Origin: Bifidobacterium breve
GTDB lineage: Bacteria; Myxococcota_A; UBA796; SXON01
Assembly: GCA_943328795.2 (NCBI GenBank)
Contig: CALQBK020000006.1
Span: 1 to 59,547 of the forward strand
DNA: 59,547 nucleotides
Direction: 5' to 3'
Shown: piece after piece, positions 44,176-53,042 of the stretch
Position numbering within the stretch: the first letter of the stretch is position 1
How the letters are laid out: each line of letters begins with the position of its first letter
Position numbers and translations under genes: made by a program
The notes under the pieces: generated by a model
What the model saw: only the letters and a program-made list of their open reading frames with translations
The model's database searches: none
Told to the model about the DNA's origin: nothing

Positions 44176-45076
44176 ATGCACGCTCATGTCCGCGTCCGCG
44201 ATCCAGAAGGTCACGAGCACGAGCTCGTGCACGGGGACATCGTGGGGCGCCTGTGGACAGCCGCGCTGCAGCTGGACGACGGGCGCTTGAGCGAAGCCCA
44301 CGCGATGGTGAGCTTGCGCGAGGGGCAGCTGCAGCTGGTGCCGCTGCGCGGGGCGCTGGCCGTGGGGGGGCAGCCGCAGGGCCAAGTGCTCTTGCGACCG
44401 AACCTGCGGGTCCAGCTCGCGCCGGGCGTAGAGATCGAGGTGCTGAGCGTCGTGTTGCCGGACCGCGTGCTGGGGGTGGAGAGCACCGACCTCGTGCGCC
44501 AGATGCTGCCGGCCGTCTGCTCGATCGTCGCAGACCCCACGCCGCGCGTCGTGCGGGGCTGGCGGGAAGACGCCGCGCTGCACGTGTGGACCAAGGGCGA
44601 CTCGTGGATGGGACGCCAGCCGGGGGCGCCCCCCCGGGCGGTCGACGCCGGGCTCGACTGGGTGGTCGGCGGCTTCACCCTCCGCTTCGTCGACATCTCG
44701 CTCGACGACGCCGGCCCGCAGACGACGCGGCGGCAAGGTGCCCTGGACGTCGCGCTGCACGTCGTCGCCCAGTACGACACAGTGCAGGTGCACCGCGAGG
44801 GCTGGGCGCCGCTCGTGCTCGCCGGGATGCAAGCCCGGCTCGTCAGCGAGCTCGTCGCGCTCGGCGGGCCGGTCGCGTGGGCGACGCTCGCCGCGGAGCT
44901 CTGGCCCTGGGGAAGATGACCTGCCGCTGCAGCGGGGCCGGCTGGACACGCTCGTCTCGCGGGTTCGCCGTCGCCTTCGCTCCGCCGGGGTGCGCGCGGA
45001 CCTCGTGCACACCGACGGCGCCGGGGCCGTCGAGCTCTTGTTGTACCCCCACGACCACGTCGAGGACCGCTCGTGA
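44176..45076 (+). CDS. FHA + winged-helix regulator, interrupted by a single-base frameshift
   Basis: ATG 44176 has AAGGGA upstream. The first frame encodes a 247-aa protein with an FHA-like phosphothreonine-binding module (about 1-85, with HGDIVGRLW and SEAHAMVSLREG) and a second beta region. It then runs into the start of an OmpR-type winged helix (LVSELVALGGPVAWATLAAELWP) before a TGA at 44917-44919. Skipping one G near 44911 joins ELWPW to EDDLPLQRGRLDTLVSRVRRRLR and completes the winged helix, ending at 45076. That end overlaps the kinase GTG by GTGA, which shows the second frame is the native end. It is either a mutation, a sequencing error or programmed +1 shifting. The full protein would couple phospho-recognition to DNA binding beside a Ser/Thr kinase. 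Confidence 0.8.
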
Positions 45077-48021
45077 CGGACCCGCCGCGTCGGCCGCTCA
45101 ACACGACGGGGCCGGACCCGTGGCACAGCGGCGCGCCAGCCGCGCTGCTGTCGGAGCCGGACGGCGAGCCCGCGCCCGAGGGGTACGACGTCGGCGGGCT
45201 GCTCGGCCGCGGAGGGATGGGGCAGGTCCACGTCGCGCACGACAGGCGGCTCGGGCGCCAGGTCGCGCTCAAGACCACGCGGGTGCAAGACAGCGCCAGC
45301 GCCGAGCGGCTCGCCCGCGAGGCCCGGCTGACCGCGCGGCTGGAGCACCCGAACATCGTGCCCGTCTACGCGGCGGGCCGGGATGAGAACGGGGCAGCCT
45401 GGTACACGATGCGTGTCCTCTCCGGCCGCTCGCTCGCGCACGCGCTGGCCGAGGCCGACGGCCTGCCGTCCCGGCTCAAGCTCGTGCGGCACGTCCTCGG
45501 CGCCGCGGACGCGCTGGCCTACGCGCACGGGCGCGGCGTGCTGCACCGCGACCTGAAGCCCGCGAACATCATGGTCGGGCAGTTCGGCGAGACCGTGGTC
45601 GCCGACTGGGGCATCGCCTGCGTCATCAGCGAGCAAGCGGATGACCGGGGCGGCGGCACGCCGCGGTACGTGAGCCCCGAGCAGGCGCACGGCGAGCTGC
45701 TGGACGAGCGCTCGGACGTCTACGCGCTCGGCGCCATCTTGTGCGAGGTGCTGAGCGGGGAGCCGCCGCAGCCCGGGGTGACCGACCTCCAGATCCCCGG
45801 CGCTCCGCCCGAGCTGGTGGCGATCGCCCGGCGCGCCCTGCACGTCCGCCGCGAGGATCGCTACCCGACCGCGCGGGCGTTCGCGGGCGACCTGCTGGCC
45901 TGGTTCGAAGGCCGCCGGGTCGGCGCCCACGTATACGGCCGTCGCGAGCTCGCGAAGCGGATGTGGTCGGCATGGCGGGTCCCGATCGTCATCGGGTCGG
46001 TCAGCATGGTCGCGCTCGTGCTCACGATCGCGATCGGGTGGTACCGCACGGCGGCGCAGCGCGGGCGGGCGGAGCTGTCCGAGTCGCGGGCGGTAGCCGC
46101 GCAGCAAGCCGAGCAATCGGCGTTCGCCGCCGCGCTGGTCGCAGGCTCGCTCACGGCCGCGGAGGCCGAGCACCGGATGGACGCCGAGATCCTGGCCGCG
46201 AACGCGCTGGTGCGGGAAGAGACGCCCGAGGCCCGCGGCGTGCTCGCGCGCTTCGGAGGCCGCCCGCGGATGGCGATGCTCGCCCGGTCGTCGCTCCCGC
46301 CGGCCCGGTCGATGGCGATGTTCCCGACGGGGGACACGCTCGCGATCGTCGACGCGCACGGCGTCGCGATCGTGGACGCCAGCGACCCGAGCCGCGTGAT
46401 CGCCGACGCCCCGGGGGACTTCCTCGGCGTCGGGTTCGCCGGCGACGAAGGCCACCTCGTGCTCACCGGCATGCACACGCTGTGGACGTGGGTCCCGCCC
46501 GAGCCCCCGCGCCAGCTCCAAGGGCAGTCCGCCGACGACGCGCTGTTCGGCGAGAGCGACATCCCAGGCCAGCTGGCCCTGACGTGGCACTCCTCCTCGA
46601 TGGTGGTCGACACCACGACCCGCTCGGCCGTGACCTGGCGGAGCTGTGGCGCGATCGCAGACAGCGCGGCTACGCTGGCGGCGAACGGGGACGTCTACGT
46701 CGCGTGCACCGACGGCCGTATTGTCCGCGGGCCCAGCGGCCAACCGGGGGAGCTCTGGGTGCGGCTGCCCGAGCGCGACGACCCGCGCTTGGTGCGGTTC
46801 CCGCCAGGCGGGCAGCCGGGCGCCTTCATCGGGACCTCCCACGGCAACGTGCTCCGGCTGGACGAGCGAGGCGTAGAGCAGCGGCGCTGGTCGCTCGGCG
46901 CCGAGGGGGTGTCCTCGCTGGCCGTCTCCGAGGACAAGCTCGCGTTCTCCACCGTCGACGGGCTGCTCGGGGCCTGGGCGGTCGACACCGGGCTCCCGCT
47001 CGGGCGCCTGAGCGGCTCCCCGACCCTCCTGGCCTGGCGCCCCGACGGCGCCCTGCGCATCGCGGGCGCCACCGTCGAAGACCGCAGCGTGCCGAGCGCG
47101 ACCCTCCCGCACCTGGTCTCGGTCGAGGCCGGGGTCGCCTCGCTCGTGCTGTCTCCCGACCAGGCGGACGTGGCCATCGCGGAGGGCGACGGCACCGTGG
47201 AGATCCGCCGACTCGCGGACGGCAAGCAGCTCCGGTCGTGGCGCTGGCAAGGCGGCGTCGCAAAAGACGTCGCGTTCAGCCCCGACGGCCGGTACCTGGC
47301 GACAGCGATGGCGAAGGGCGCCGACCAACGCATCTACGACCTGCAGAGCGGCACCTTCACGTCCCCGTTTCCGCTGCCCCTGCGTCGGATCTCGTGGTTC
47401 AAGAGCGGGTGGGTGCTGGCCCAGCCCTACCTGCCGGGGCTGCTCGCGTGGAACGGGGGGGAGACCAAGGTGCTGAACCCCGGGCAATTCCAGACGATGG
47501 AGCTCGACAGCACCGGGTCCGTGGGCGTCGGGGTCTCCTCCGACGACGGGGTGTGGCGGGTGACGGACGGCGACCCGCCCGAGCCACGGCGCATCGCGAC
47601 GATCCCCGACAACCGCGCCGCGGTGCCGCTCGGCGACGACACGCTGGTGCTCGTGCCGGGCTGGGTGTTGCGGTTGGGCCTAGACGGCCACGAGGTCTCT
47701 CGAACGCCGGTGCCTGGCCAGATCAGCACCGTCATGGCCTCCCCCGACCTGCGGTGGTTCGCCGTCGGCATGCTCGACGGGGACGTGGTGCTGTGGCGAA
47801 CGGGCGGCGAAGCGCCCGTGGCGCGCCTGCGCGGCCACCGGGCCCGCGTGGTCGCGATGCAGTTCACGGCGGACACGCGCTGGCTCTTGACGAGCGACTG
47901 GGACAACAGCGTACGGGTCTGGTCGCTGGCCGACCTGGAGGTGCCCGGGGAGGAGCTCAAGCTACGCATCGAGACCGAGTGGGGCCGAACGCTCGACGGG
48001 GTGCTCGCGGGGACGCGGTAG
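45073..48021 (+). CDS. Membrane Ser/Thr protein kinase with WD40-type sensor domain
   Basis: The 982-aa protein starts at GTG 45073, overlapping the winged-helix frame. An N-terminal Hanks-type kinase domain (about 38-285) shows GRGGMGQVHVA, VALK, the HRDLKPANIMV catalytic loop near 158 and PRYVSPEQAHG. The usual DFG is DWG (VADWGIA), a variant seen in some active bacterial kinases. One transmembrane helix lies at about 300-322. The remaining 650 residues carry WD40/PQQ-like blades (LVLSPDQADVAIAEGDGTVEIRRL, MQFTADTRWLLTSDWDNSVRVWSL) and probably form one or two extracytoplasmic propellers. With the FHA-winged-helix protein it forms a plausible sensor-kinase to regulator circuit. Confidence 0.92.
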   Translation: MTDPPRRPLNTTGPDPWHSGAPAALLSEPDGEPAPEGYDVGGLLGRGGMGQVHVAHDRRLGRQVALKTTRVQDSASAERLAREARLTARLEHPNIVPVYAAGRDENGAAWYTMRVLSGRSLAHALAEADGLPSRLKLVRHVLGAADALAYAHGRGVLHRDLKPANIMVGQFGETVVADWGIACVISEQADDRGGGTPRYVSPEQAHGELLDERSDVYALGAILCEVLSGEPPQPGVTDLQIPGAPPELVAIARRALHVRREDRYPTARAFAGDLLAWFEGRRVGAHVYGRRELAKRMWSAWRVPIVIGSVSMVALVLTIAIGWYRTAAQRGRAELSESRAVAAQQAEQSAFAAALVAGSLTAAEAEHRMDAEILAANALVREETPEARGVLARFGGRPRMAMLARSSLPPARSMAMFPTGDTLAIVDAHGVAIVDASDPSRVIADAPGDFLGVGFAGDEGHLVLTGMHTLWTWVPPEPPRQLQGQSADDALFGESDIPGQLALTWHSSSMVVDTTTRSAVTWRSCGAIADSAATLAANGDVYVACTDGRIVRGPSGQPGELWVRLPERDDPRLVRFPPGGQPGAFIGTSHGNVLRLDERGVEQRRWSLGAEGVSSLAVSEDKLAFSTVDGLLGAWAVDTGLPLGRLSGSPTLLAWRPDGALRIAGATVEDRSVPSATLPHLVSVEAGVASLVLSPDQADVAIAEGDGTVEIRRLADGKQLRSWRWQGGVAKDVAFSPDGRYLATAMAKGADQRIYDLQSGTFTSPFPLPLRRISWFKSGWVLAQPYLPGLLAWNGGETKVLNPGQFQTMELDSTGSVGVGVSSDDGVWRVTDGDPPEPRRIATIPDNRAAVPLGDDTLVLVPGWVLRLGLDGHEVSRTPVPGQISTVMASPDLRWFAVGMLDGDVVLWRTGGEAPVARLRGHRARVVAMQFTADTRWLLTSDWDNSVRVWSLADLEVPGEELKLRIETEWGRTLDGVLAGTR

Positions 48022-48102
48022 CGCTGCCAGCCCGGCCCCGGCCCCCCCGGCTCTTGGGAGGTCTGGAGCATCACGCCCAACCCAGAGTGATAGCGTCCGA
48101 GT

Positions 48103-49641
48103 GTGCTGTTCTTCGCCCTGCCGATCGCCCTGGCCACCGAGCACCCCGAGGTCGGGGTCTACGACCGGTACCGCGTGGAGGTCCCCGGCTGGCCCGGCGC
48201 CGAGGCATCGAGCGAGACCGGCAGCGTGTTGCTGGCGCCGCCGGACGGCGTCGCGTGGACGGTCGAGGAGGCCCCCAGCCTCGACGACGACCCGCTGCCC
48301 GGCGACGACGTCGGCACCTACGACGCGAACGAGGGCATCGACGCGCTGGCCGCCCGCCCCTGGCGCGAGGCCGGCATCGACGGCAGCGGCGTCCGCATCG
48401 CCGTGTTCGACTCCCAGTTCTACAACGCGGAGCTCTGGGCCGACGAGCTCGGCGACTACCAGACGAACGACTGCCAAGCCGAGGCGAGCTGCGACTTGCC
48501 GATCGACAGCATCCACCCGGACTACAGCTTCGAGGAGGGCAGCCACGGCGTCGCCTGCGCCCAGGTGATCCACGACATCGCGCCCGGCGCCGAGCTGCAC
48601 CTCGTGCGCGTGAACGGCACCACGACGCTCGAGAACGCCGCGAACTGGGCGATCCGCAACGACATCGACCTCGTCAGCCTCTCGATGAGCTTCTTCTCCA
48701 GCAGCTACTACGACGGGGACGGGCTCCCCAGCACCCTCGCGTCGCAGATGGCCGCGCAGGGCGTGCAGCTGGTGAACTCGGCGGGCAACTACGCGGACGA
48801 GCACTGGGACGGCGACTACTACGACGCCGACAACGACGACGACATGGACTTCCCGTGGGGGTCCAGCTACCTGCCCGTGTACTACGGCGCCGGCGACCCC
48901 ACGGTGGTGGTGTCCTGGGACCAGTACCACTCCTGCGGGGACACCGACTTCGACGCCTACGTGTTCGACGCCGACGGCGCGGTCGTAGGCCGCAGCGAAG
49001 CAAACCAGCCGGACGGCGAGAGCTGCTCCCCGCTCGAGCGCGTGAACTTCCACGCAGCGCAGCAGGGCTGGTACTACCTGAAGATCATCCGGCGGGCGGG
49101 GGATCCGCTCGTCCGGTTGACCGTCTACGCGCGGGAGGGCACCGCGTACCAGGCCACCCCGGGCAGCATCGCGGATCCGGGCTCGAGCGCGTCTGCGTTC
49201 ACCGTCGGGGCCGTCCGGGCGATCGACTACTTGCAGAACGGCGCGGAGGGGTTCAGCAGCGTGGGGCCGACGCAGGGCGGCCTCGCAAAACCCGACATCG
49301 CGGGGCCGGACGGCCTCACGACAGCCGTCTACGGCGCGTACGGGTTCTACGGCACGAGCGCGTCTACCCCGGCCGTCACGGCGGCCATCGCGCTCGTGAT
49401 GCAAGCGGAGGGGCTCGACGCCCACGACGCTGCCGAGCGGCTCGCCGGGAACGCGCAGACCGACCACCGCGTGTACACCGAGTGGGATGGTGAGCTCGGC
49501 GCGGGCAAGGCGCGGCTCTGGTCGCTAGACACCGCGCGCGCGGCCTGCTCGGCGCTGCCCGCCGATGGGCCGCCGATCCGCACTGCGCTGATCCTAGTGA
49601 GCGGGCTATGGTGCGGGATCATGAGTCGGAGAAGACGGTGA
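48103..49641 (+). CDS. Secreted subtilisin-like serine protease (S8)
   Basis: The 512-aa protein starts at GTG 48103 with a short hydrophobic signal (LFFALPIALA). The S8 triad is visible: Asp 103 in RIAVFDSQF, His 148 in EGSHGVACA and Ser 419 in YGTSASTPAVTAA, with the oxyanion Asn in NSAGNYADE. An Asp-rich segment at about 240-260 may bind calcium. The C-terminus ends in a hydrophobic stretch and RRRR, reminiscent of a sorting or anchor tail but lacking the Gly-Cys motif of MYXO-CTERM. Its stop overlaps the GTG of the next lipoprotein gene (GTGA), so protease and lipoproteins are co-expressed. Confidence 0.92.
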   Translation: MLFFALPIALATEHPEVGVYDRYRVEVPGWPGAEASSETGSVLLAPPDGVAWTVEEAPSLDDDPLPGDDVGTYDANEGIDALAARPWREAGIDGSGVRIAVFDSQFYNAELWADELGDYQTNDCQAEASCDLPIDSIHPDYSFEEGSHGVACAQVIHDIAPGAELHLVRVNGTTTLENAANWAIRNDIDLVSLSMSFFSSSYYDGDGLPSTLASQMAAQGVQLVNSAGNYADEHWDGDYYDADNDDDMDFPWGSSYLPVYYGAGDPTVVVSWDQYHSCGDTDFDAYVFDADGAVVGRSEANQPDGESCSPLERVNFHAAQQGWYYLKIIRRAGDPLVRLTVYAREGTAYQATPGSIADPGSSASAFTVGAVRAIDYLQNGAEGFSSVGPTQGGLAKPDIAGPDGLTTAVYGAYGFYGTSASTPAVTAAIALVMQAEGLDAHDAAERLAGNAQTDHRVYTEWDGELGAGKARLWSLDTARAACSALPADGPPIRTALILVSGLWCGIMSRRRR

Positions 49642-50624
49642 AGACGCTGCGGTTGCTCCCCCTCGCCCTCACCGGGCTGGGTTGTCACGTGTTCGGCAGG
49701 CTCGACATCACCTGCACGGAAGGCATGCCGTGCGCGTCCGCTGACACCGACACCGACACCGACACCGACTCGGACACCGACGCCGACTCGGACACCGACG
49801 CCGACTCGGACACCGACACCGACACGGACACCGACACCGAGCCTGCGGACCCGACCCAAGGGTACGCAGTCAGCTACGCGGTCTCCGGCAACGGCGCCGC
49901 GATCGTCTACGAGCCGGACGGCTCTGAGCGGCGGCGTTGGAGCGGCTACGCCGAGATGACGGGGCCCATCGCCTACTCGGCGGCAACGGACACCGCGTAC
50001 GTGTTCCAGGCCGACCAGATCGCCCAGCTCTACCCCGACGGCAGCGTCTCCTACGGCGCGCTCGGGTTCCACCAGACGTTCGACGCCGACATCGACGCGA
50101 GCACCGGCTACGCGTGGGTCGACTTCGGGACGGACGTCGGGATCTACGACTTGACCAACGGGAGCGAGACCCTCCCGTTCGGGGGCAGCCTCACCGACTC
50201 GCGTGGCCTCGTCGTTGTCAACGGCGTTGCATACGTCGTGGACAACAACGACGGCGGCCCGGACGCCTACCAGTGCGACAGCCGAGGGACCTGCTCCCGC
50301 ATCTACCTGGACTTCGACACCACGGCAGCCCGCGGCCGCAACGTGTTCATGGGCCCCGGCAACGAGCCGTACGGGTGCACGGGGGCCGGCGCCGTGTACG
50401 CGCTGGGAGACCTCGCCGCTGGGAGCACCAGCCCCGTCGCGTTCTACGACGGCGCGTCGCTCACGGACGTGACCGACTGCGCGTGGGACTCCGGCTCTGC
50501 ACAGTTCCTGTTGTTCTCGCCGTCGAGCGGCGTGATCCGGATGAACCAAGACAGCACGGGCGAGATCGCAACGCCGATCCCAGCGGGGTCCACTGGCGCA
50601 CGAGCGCACTTCTACACCGAATAG
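49638..50624 (+). CDS. Lipoprotein with Asp-Thr repeat linker
   Basis: GTG 49638 overlaps the protease stop; a longer frame from 49608 is less likely because it adds charged residues before the signal. The signal segment ends in LTGLGC, a probable lipobox. Sixteen Asp-X pairs (mostly DT, some DS or DA) follow at residues 36-67. The remaining 260 residues are beta-rich with repeated YAVSYAV and TAYVF strands and may form a propeller. There is no known enzyme motif. The 328-aa protein is probably surface-exposed, with the acidic repeats acting as a spacer or calcium-binding stalk. Confidence 0.82.
   Translation: MKTLRLLPLALTGLGCHVFGRLDITCTEGMPCASADTDTDTDTDSDTDADSDTDADSDTDTDTDTDTEPADPTQGYAVSYAVSGNGAAIVYEPDGSERRRWSGYAEMTGPIAYSAATDTAYVFQADQIAQLYPDGSVSYGALGFHQTFDADIDASTGYAWVDFGTDVGIYDLTNGSETLPFGGSLTDSRGLVVVNGVAYVVDNNDGGPDAYQCDSRGTCSRIYLDFDTTAARGRNVFMGPGNEPYGCTGAGAVYALGDLAAGSTSPVAFYDGASLTDVTDCAWDSGSAQFLLFSPSSGVIRMNQDSTGEIATPIPAGSTGARAHFYTE
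49743..49838. repeat. Hexanucleotide tract encoding 16 Asp-X pairs
   Basis: The tract is built of GACACC units with variants GACTCG, GACGCC and GACACG. It encodes the Asp-Thr stalk of a lipoprotein. Unit length is a multiple of three, so slippage would change stalk length without frame loss. A shorter relative occurs in the phosphatase-like lipoprotein near 24590-24629. Confidence 0.9.
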
Positions 50625-50635
50625 CGGGGGCCACC

Positions 50636-52915
50636 GTGCGCAGTTCCAGGTACTTCACCCTCCTCGTACTGGCTGGCTGCAAGGGGTGTGTGGAGGTCGA
50701 CGCGCCGCCGACGGATCTCGTCGCGGTGTCGGCGGACGCCGTCGGGGTGTACGTCGGCGAGGCCGTCGGGGCCGGGGCGGCGAACGTGCCCGTCTACGCG
50801 GTGAACGCGCTCGGGGCGGCCGTCGTAGCGAGCGATCTGACGGTGTCCGACGGCAGCGTGACCGTAGACGGCGCGGGGTGGGGCACGGTGAACGTGACCT
50901 CGACGTCGTCGGTCACGGCGTCCGCCGCAGGCGTGAGCGCGACGGGCACCGGCTGGGTGACCACCGCGGACGCGCCGACCTTCGAAATGCCGGGGTACGC
51001 GCTCGGGGATCTCGTGCCGCCCGACCACGTGGCGGTCGCCGGCGGCGGGGTCGCGTGGGTGAGCGCCGGGGTGACCTGGTGGGCGAGCCCGAGCCAACCC
51101 GCGGTGAAGGTCGCGGTGTTCCCGGACGAGGCCGCGAGCGTGCAGGCGATCCAGCTCGACACCGACGGCGTGACGGACCTCTTGGTGTACAGCGCCCGCA
51201 ACGTCGTGCTCCTGCGCGGCCGAGATGGCGGCGGCTTGGCGTTCGCGGCCGGCTGGTCCACCGAGGGCACGATCGTCGGCTGCGACGTGCAGGACCTCGA
51301 CGGGGACGCGCTGGTCGACGTGCAGGTCGCGGTCTCGGACGGCGCGAGCACGCGCGTGCTGTGGTTCCTCGCCGACGGGACATCGTGGACGCTGTCGGAC
51401 TGGCTGACTGTCGAGTACGTCGCGCTCGGCGTCGCGGGCGAGGACTACACCGGGGACGGCGAGATCGAGGCGAGCCTCGTCTCCGAGGACGGCCTGCTGG
51501 AGCGCTACGCCCGCTACGACGAGGGGTGGGAGCCCGCGTCGTCGAGTGACCTGCCGCTCGGGTTCACCACGGGGACCCACCTGTACCCCTCTACCGATCT
51601 CGACGACGATGGCATCGACGAGGTGTTGGTGGCCGGGCCGCTCGCCGACGGGACCGGCTGGCAAGCGGAGGCGGTCACCGCGGGCGCTTCGACGACGATG
51701 AGCTACCAGTTCTACTCGGGGGGCACCGCCTCGGGGTTGCCGAGCGCGATCGAGATCGCGATCGGGGACCTCACGGGCGACGGCCTCTCGGACCTGGCGA
51801 TGGCCAGCGACCTTGGCCTCAGCCGAGTCGCGTGGGGCGCAGGCGCGGACCCCGGCTTCGTGAGCGTTTCGTCGGCGGGCTATCCGACGTCCCGCGGGAT
51901 CGGCATCGGGGACCTGGACAGCGACACCGTCGCCGACATCCTGCTCGGGTCCGACAGCTACGTGCTCGGCGTGCTCGGCCTCCGGGTGGAGGACGACCCC
52001 GACACCGCGATGACCGAGGCCTGGGGCGTCAAGCCCTCTGCGTTCATCGCCTACGACATGGCGATCGCCGGCTCCCCCGTGCTGGCGGACCTCGACGGGG
52101 ACGGCCACGCAGACCTGTTGTCGTTCAGCCAAGGGGCGTCCGGCCTGCAGCTCGACACCTGGCGGTCGTACCCTGCGATCGACGACTCGCCGGAGGGGTG
52201 GACCCTCGCGGGGAGCACGTGGCTCTCCCCCGCCGCCGACCCGGTGGACCTCGCCGTGTGTTCGGGCGTCGGGTGGGCGCTGTACGAGGAGTCGGGGACG
52301 ACGCACCTGCGGGGCTACGTCCTCGACGGGAGCGGCGTCGCTGGCGCCCTGTCGATGGACATCACCGTGGCCGGCGACCAGCTCGCGTGTGGCCCGTTCG
52401 ACGACGACGCTGGCTCGGTCATCGCCGTCGTAGACGGGGACCAGGTCACGCTGGTCGCGGCGGATGGGACGACGACGAGCGAGGCCTCGCCCGGGTCGCT
52501 GGTGGCGAGCGCGGACACGGATGGCGATGGCCTCCGCGAGCTCGTCGGCGTGTCGGGCGACGGGGAGGTGCTGGCGGCGGACTTCGACGGGGACGGCGAC
52601 GAAGAGCTCGTGAGCTCGTTCGACGACGCTGTCGGGCTCGACGCGCTCCGGCCGTCGTTCGGCGGCGCGCTCTCGCTGCAGGACGCCGACGGCGACGGCC
52701 TCCCGGACGTCGTGCTCAGCGCGGAGGGGACCGTGTGGGTCTACCGCGTGGTGGACGGCTCGCTCACGCCGCCGGCCGTGTTCCACACGAACCGCCCGGT
52801 CCAAGGGCCGGCGCTGTTCGCCGACATCAGCGGGGACGGGAAGCCCGACCTGCTCGAACTCGGGAGCGACGCCGACCCGGACTGGGCGGGGAAGCTGCTG
52901 TATACGAATCACTAG
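50636..52915 (+). CDS. FG-GAP/VCBS-like repeat lipoprotein
   Basis: GTG 50636 gives a short signal ending in the lipobox LAGC. The 759-aa mature protein begins with an Ig-like region (TVSDGSVTVDGAGWGTVNV), followed by many repeats with calcium-loop motifs such as DLDGDALVD, DLDDDGIDE, DLTGDGLSD and DADGDGLPD. These define integrin-alpha-like FG-GAP/VCBS propeller blades. The gene starts 11 bases after the previous lipoprotein stop, so the subtilase and two lipoproteins look like one operon. Two DNA dyads and a sigma-54 promoter follow its stop. Function is probably adhesion or ligand binding at the cell surface. Confidence 0.88.
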   Translation: MRSSRYFTLLVLAGCKGCVEVDAPPTDLVAVSADAVGVYVGEAVGAGAANVPVYAVNALGAAVVASDLTVSDGSVTVDGAGWGTVNVTSTSSVTASAAGVSATGTGWVTTADAPTFEMPGYALGDLVPPDHVAVAGGGVAWVSAGVTWWASPSQPAVKVAVFPDEAASVQAIQLDTDGVTDLLVYSARNVVLLRGRDGGGLAFAAGWSTEGTIVGCDVQDLDGDALVDVQVAVSDGASTRVLWFLADGTSWTLSDWLTVEYVALGVAGEDYTGDGEIEASLVSEDGLLERYARYDEGWEPASSSDLPLGFTTGTHLYPSTDLDDDGIDEVLVAGPLADGTGWQAEAVTAGASTTMSYQFYSGGTASGLPSAIEIAIGDLTGDGLSDLAMASDLGLSRVAWGAGADPGFVSVSSAGYPTSRGIGIGDLDSDTVADILLGSDSYVLGVLGLRVEDDPDTAMTEAWGVKPSAFIAYDMAIAGSPVLADLDGDGHADLLSFSQGASGLQLDTWRSYPAIDDSPEGWTLAGSTWLSPAADPVDLAVCSGVGWALYEESGTTHLRGYVLDGSGVAGALSMDITVAGDQLACGPFDDDAGSVIAVVDGDQVTLVAADGTTTSEASPGSLVASADTDGDGLRELVGVSGDGEVLAADFDGDGDEELVSSFDDAVGLDALRPSFGGALSLQDADGDGLPDVVLSAEGTVWVYRVVDGSLTPPAVFHTNRPVQGPALFADISGDGKPDLLELGSDADPDWAGKLLYTNH

Positions 52916-52929
52916 GCCAGCGGCCAACG

Positions 52930-52944
52930 GGGTGTCGGACACCC
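52930..52944. promoter_or_regulatory. Upstream dyad 1 (GGGTGT-CGG-ACACCC)
   Basis: This perfect 6-bp inverted repeat lies 54 to 70 bases upstream of the sigma-54 -24 element. Its core TGTCGGACA is typical of a dimeric activator site. It could also act as a hairpin in the transcript leaving the lipoprotein gene, but no T-run follows. Confidence 0.5.
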
Positions 52945-52947
52945 GTC

Positions 52948-52963
52948 ACTGACAACCGTCAGT
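52948..52963. promoter_or_regulatory. Upstream dyad 2 (ACTGAC-AACC-GTCAGT)
   Basis: This perfect 6-bp inverted repeat with 4-base spacer lies three bases after dyad 1. Two adjacent dyads upstream of a -24/-12 promoter fit an enhancer-binding-protein site, as expected for sigma-54 activation. Confidence 0.5.
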
Positions 52964-52998
52964 CGGCTTGACAGGGGGCAACTACCGGCGTTCCTCCA

Positions 52999-53015
52999 TT
53001 GGCACGCCCGTTGCT
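52999..53015 (+). promoter_or_regulatory. Sigma-54 (-24/-12) promoter
   Basis: The sequence TTGGCACGCCCGTTGCT matches the sigma-54 consensus TTGGCACG-N4-TTGCW at every defined base, with GG at 53001-53002 and GC at 53013-53014 separated by ten bases. The expected start of transcription is near 53025, leaving a short leader with GGAG before ATG 53043. Confidence 0.85.
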
Positions 53016-53042
53016 CCGGGGTCCGGGAACCCTGGAGCCCCG

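Noticed and set aside
43261-47487. Minus-strand open frame of 1408 codons opposite the FHA and kinase genes
   Set aside because: No motif, and it conflicts with the kinase frame, which has complete catalytic motifs.
49743-49838. Tandem hexamers as a CRISPR-like array
   Set aside because: Units are contiguous, in frame and encode Asp-Thr; there are no spacers.
52968-52996. TTGACA at 52968-52973 as a sigma-70 -35 element
   Set aside because: At 17-base spacing the -10 position reads TTCCTC, which is poor. The sigma-54 element just downstream explains the promoter better.
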